Translations under genes and position numbers: made by a program
Shown here: positions 63,082-64,000 of the stretch, piece after piece
How positions within the stretch are numbered: the first letter of the stretch is position 1
Layout of the letters: each line of letters opens with the position of its first letter
Notes under the pieces: generated by a model
The model's input: only the letters and a program-made list of their open reading frames with translations
Database searches by the model: none
Told to the model about the DNA's origin: nothing
Source: Mariprofundus ferrinatatus
Lineage (GTDB): Bacteria; Pseudomonadota; Zetaproteobacteria; Mariprofundales; Mariprofundaceae
Direction of reading: 5' to 3'
Assembly (NCBI RefSeq): GCF_002795825.1
Contig: NZ_CP018800.1
Coordinates: 868,001-932,000 of the forward strand
Length of the DNA: 64,000 nucleotides

Positions 63082-64000
63082 ATGGACGCTGAACTGAAGC
63101 GTACAAATAGAGAGATGCAAAATGCTGCCCCAAAGCTGCTTACCGTAGTTGCCCCTGTATTTAATGAGGGTGATGTACTGAGGGAGTTTTATGAGCGCTT
63201 GCTAAAGGTTCTATGTCAGATTGAGATGCGTTATGAAATCCTGTTTGTAAATGATGGCAGTGAAGACGAAACGTTATCGATTATCGATAAACTTCGGGAC
63301 CATGATCCAAACGTTGGTGTGATTGATCTTACCCGTAACTTCGGAAAAGAGATCGCCCTGACCGCCGGGCTCGACCACGCCAGAGGTGATGCGGTCATCA
63401 ATATCGATGCCGACCTTCAGGATCCGCCAGAACTCATTCCTCGGCTGATCGAAAAGTGGCAAGAGGGGTATGATGTTGTATATGCCACCCGTACAGACCG
63501 CCGGGGTGAAAGCTCCCTGCGCAAGTTTTCGGCATCCATTTTTTACCGGCTGATTCACTGGAGCGCGTCCATACGAATTCCAAGAGATACCGGCGATTAC
63601 CGTCTGCTCAGTCGCCGTGCTGTCAATGCACTGATCAAGCTTCGGGAACAACACCGTTTTATGAAAGGTCTGTTCTCCTGGATCGGCTATTCTCAGGTAG
63701 GCATTCCTTTTGAGCGCGAGCCTCGCGAGGCAGGCTCTAGCAAATGGAGTTTCTGGCAGCTCTGGAATTTTGCTCTTGAAGGGTTGACCTCTTTTACAAC
63801 AGTACCTTTGAAGGTGGCGAGTTATGTCGGTGCTTTGACGGCTACTTGTGCGTTTCTGTATGGTATGAAGATTATTATTGCAACACTGCTGTTCGGAGAT
63901 CCGGTTGCCGGTTATCCGACCATCATGGTGACTATGCTGTTTCTGGGTGGCGTGCAGCTGTTATCCATCGGTGTGCTTGGTGAATATATGGCGCGCATCT
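63082..64000 (+). CDS. DPM1/ArnC-type family 2 glycosyltransferase, 3' end cut off by window
   Basis: The frame opens at ATG 63082 and is still open at 64000 (over 300 codons). GT-A signatures are present: VVAPVFNEG (about residue 25), VNDGSEDET, the DxD-like NIDADLQDPPELI and GDYRLLSRRAV. Two C-terminal membrane helices begin near residue 235 (TTVPLKVASYVGALTATCAFLYG). Such enzymes transfer a sugar from a nucleotide donor to undecaprenyl phosphate. The neighbour DUF2079 protein could use the product. Confidence 0.92.
   Translation, partial: MDAELKRTNREMQNAAPKLLTVVAPVFNEGDVLREFYERLLKVLCQIEMRYEILFVNDGSEDETLSIIDKLRDHDPNVGVIDLTRNFGKEIALTAGLDHARGDAVINIDADLQDPPELIPRLIEKWQEGYDVVYATRTDRRGESSLRKFSASIFYRLIHWSASIRIPRDTGDYRLLSRRAVNALIKLREQHRFMKGLFSWIGYSQVGIPFEREPREAGSSKWSFWQLWNFALEGLTSFTTVPLKVASYVGALTATCAFLYGMKIIIATLLFGDPVAGYPTIMVTMLFLGGVQLLSIGVLGEYMARI

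Overview
The window looks like chromosome of a chemolithoautotrophic proteobacterium. A lone form II RuBisCO with a divergent CbbR, a complete hyp (NiFe-hydrogenase maturation) operon, Na+-linked oxaloacetate decarboxylase, PPDK and a full Tad pilus locus in a moderately GC-rich background resemble Zetaproteobacteria (Mariprofundus or Ghiorsea type). That placement is inference from gene content; no rRNA gene is present to confirm it.

Region 1 (1-9.2 kb) is an AT-rich accessory island. It holds a partial DUF262/DUF1524 (GmrSD/SspE-like) nuclease, a DndA/IscS-like cysteine desulfurase, a protein with a PD-(D/E)XK-like motif, one reverse-strand unknown gene, and a tight trio of SF2 helicase, MORC/Hsp90-like GHKL ATPase and single-HxK phospholipase-D nuclease. 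This is the best candidate for an undescribed anti-phage or DNA-modification-linked system. The left edge is cut by the window. A gene-free stretch of about 660 bp (9.2-9.87 kb) separates it from ordinary chromosome.

Region 2 (9.87-14.6 kb) is hypABCDE plus a HypF reduced to its C-terminal carbamoyltransferase domain; no hydrogenase structural genes are visible. Region 3 (14.6-32.6 kb) is housekeeping: a 34-residue membrane peptide, a degenerate EF-G paralogue, an RsbU-type phosphatase, fumC, two oligopeptide-type ABC ATPases, a DinG-family helicase, an AGCS symporter, thpR-recA-recX-alaS, rmuC and an FKBP isomerase.

Region 4 (32.6-46.1 kb) is central carbon metabolism and Na+ coupling: oadGAB (reverse strand), rraA-like, a Na/Pi cotransporter, cbbR/cbbM, an APC permease, a Host_attach-family protein and ppdK. 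OadA/OadB, RraA-like, PPDK and fumarase all act around oxaloacetate, pyruvate and PEP, which suits an autotroph balancing CO2 fixation and anaplerosis.

Region 5 (46.5-61 kb) starts with a PilZ protein and a class III nucleotide cyclase, followed on the reverse strand by a Tad/Flp pilus operon (flp, rcpC, rcpA, small lipoprotein, tadG-like, two tadE-like, tadZ, tadA, tadB, tadC, two TPR lipoproteins, one carrying a 17 x 30-bp Pro/Ala repeat). No prepilin peptidase is seen. The window closes with a DUF2079 membrane protein and a truncated DPM1/ArnC-type glycosyltransferase.
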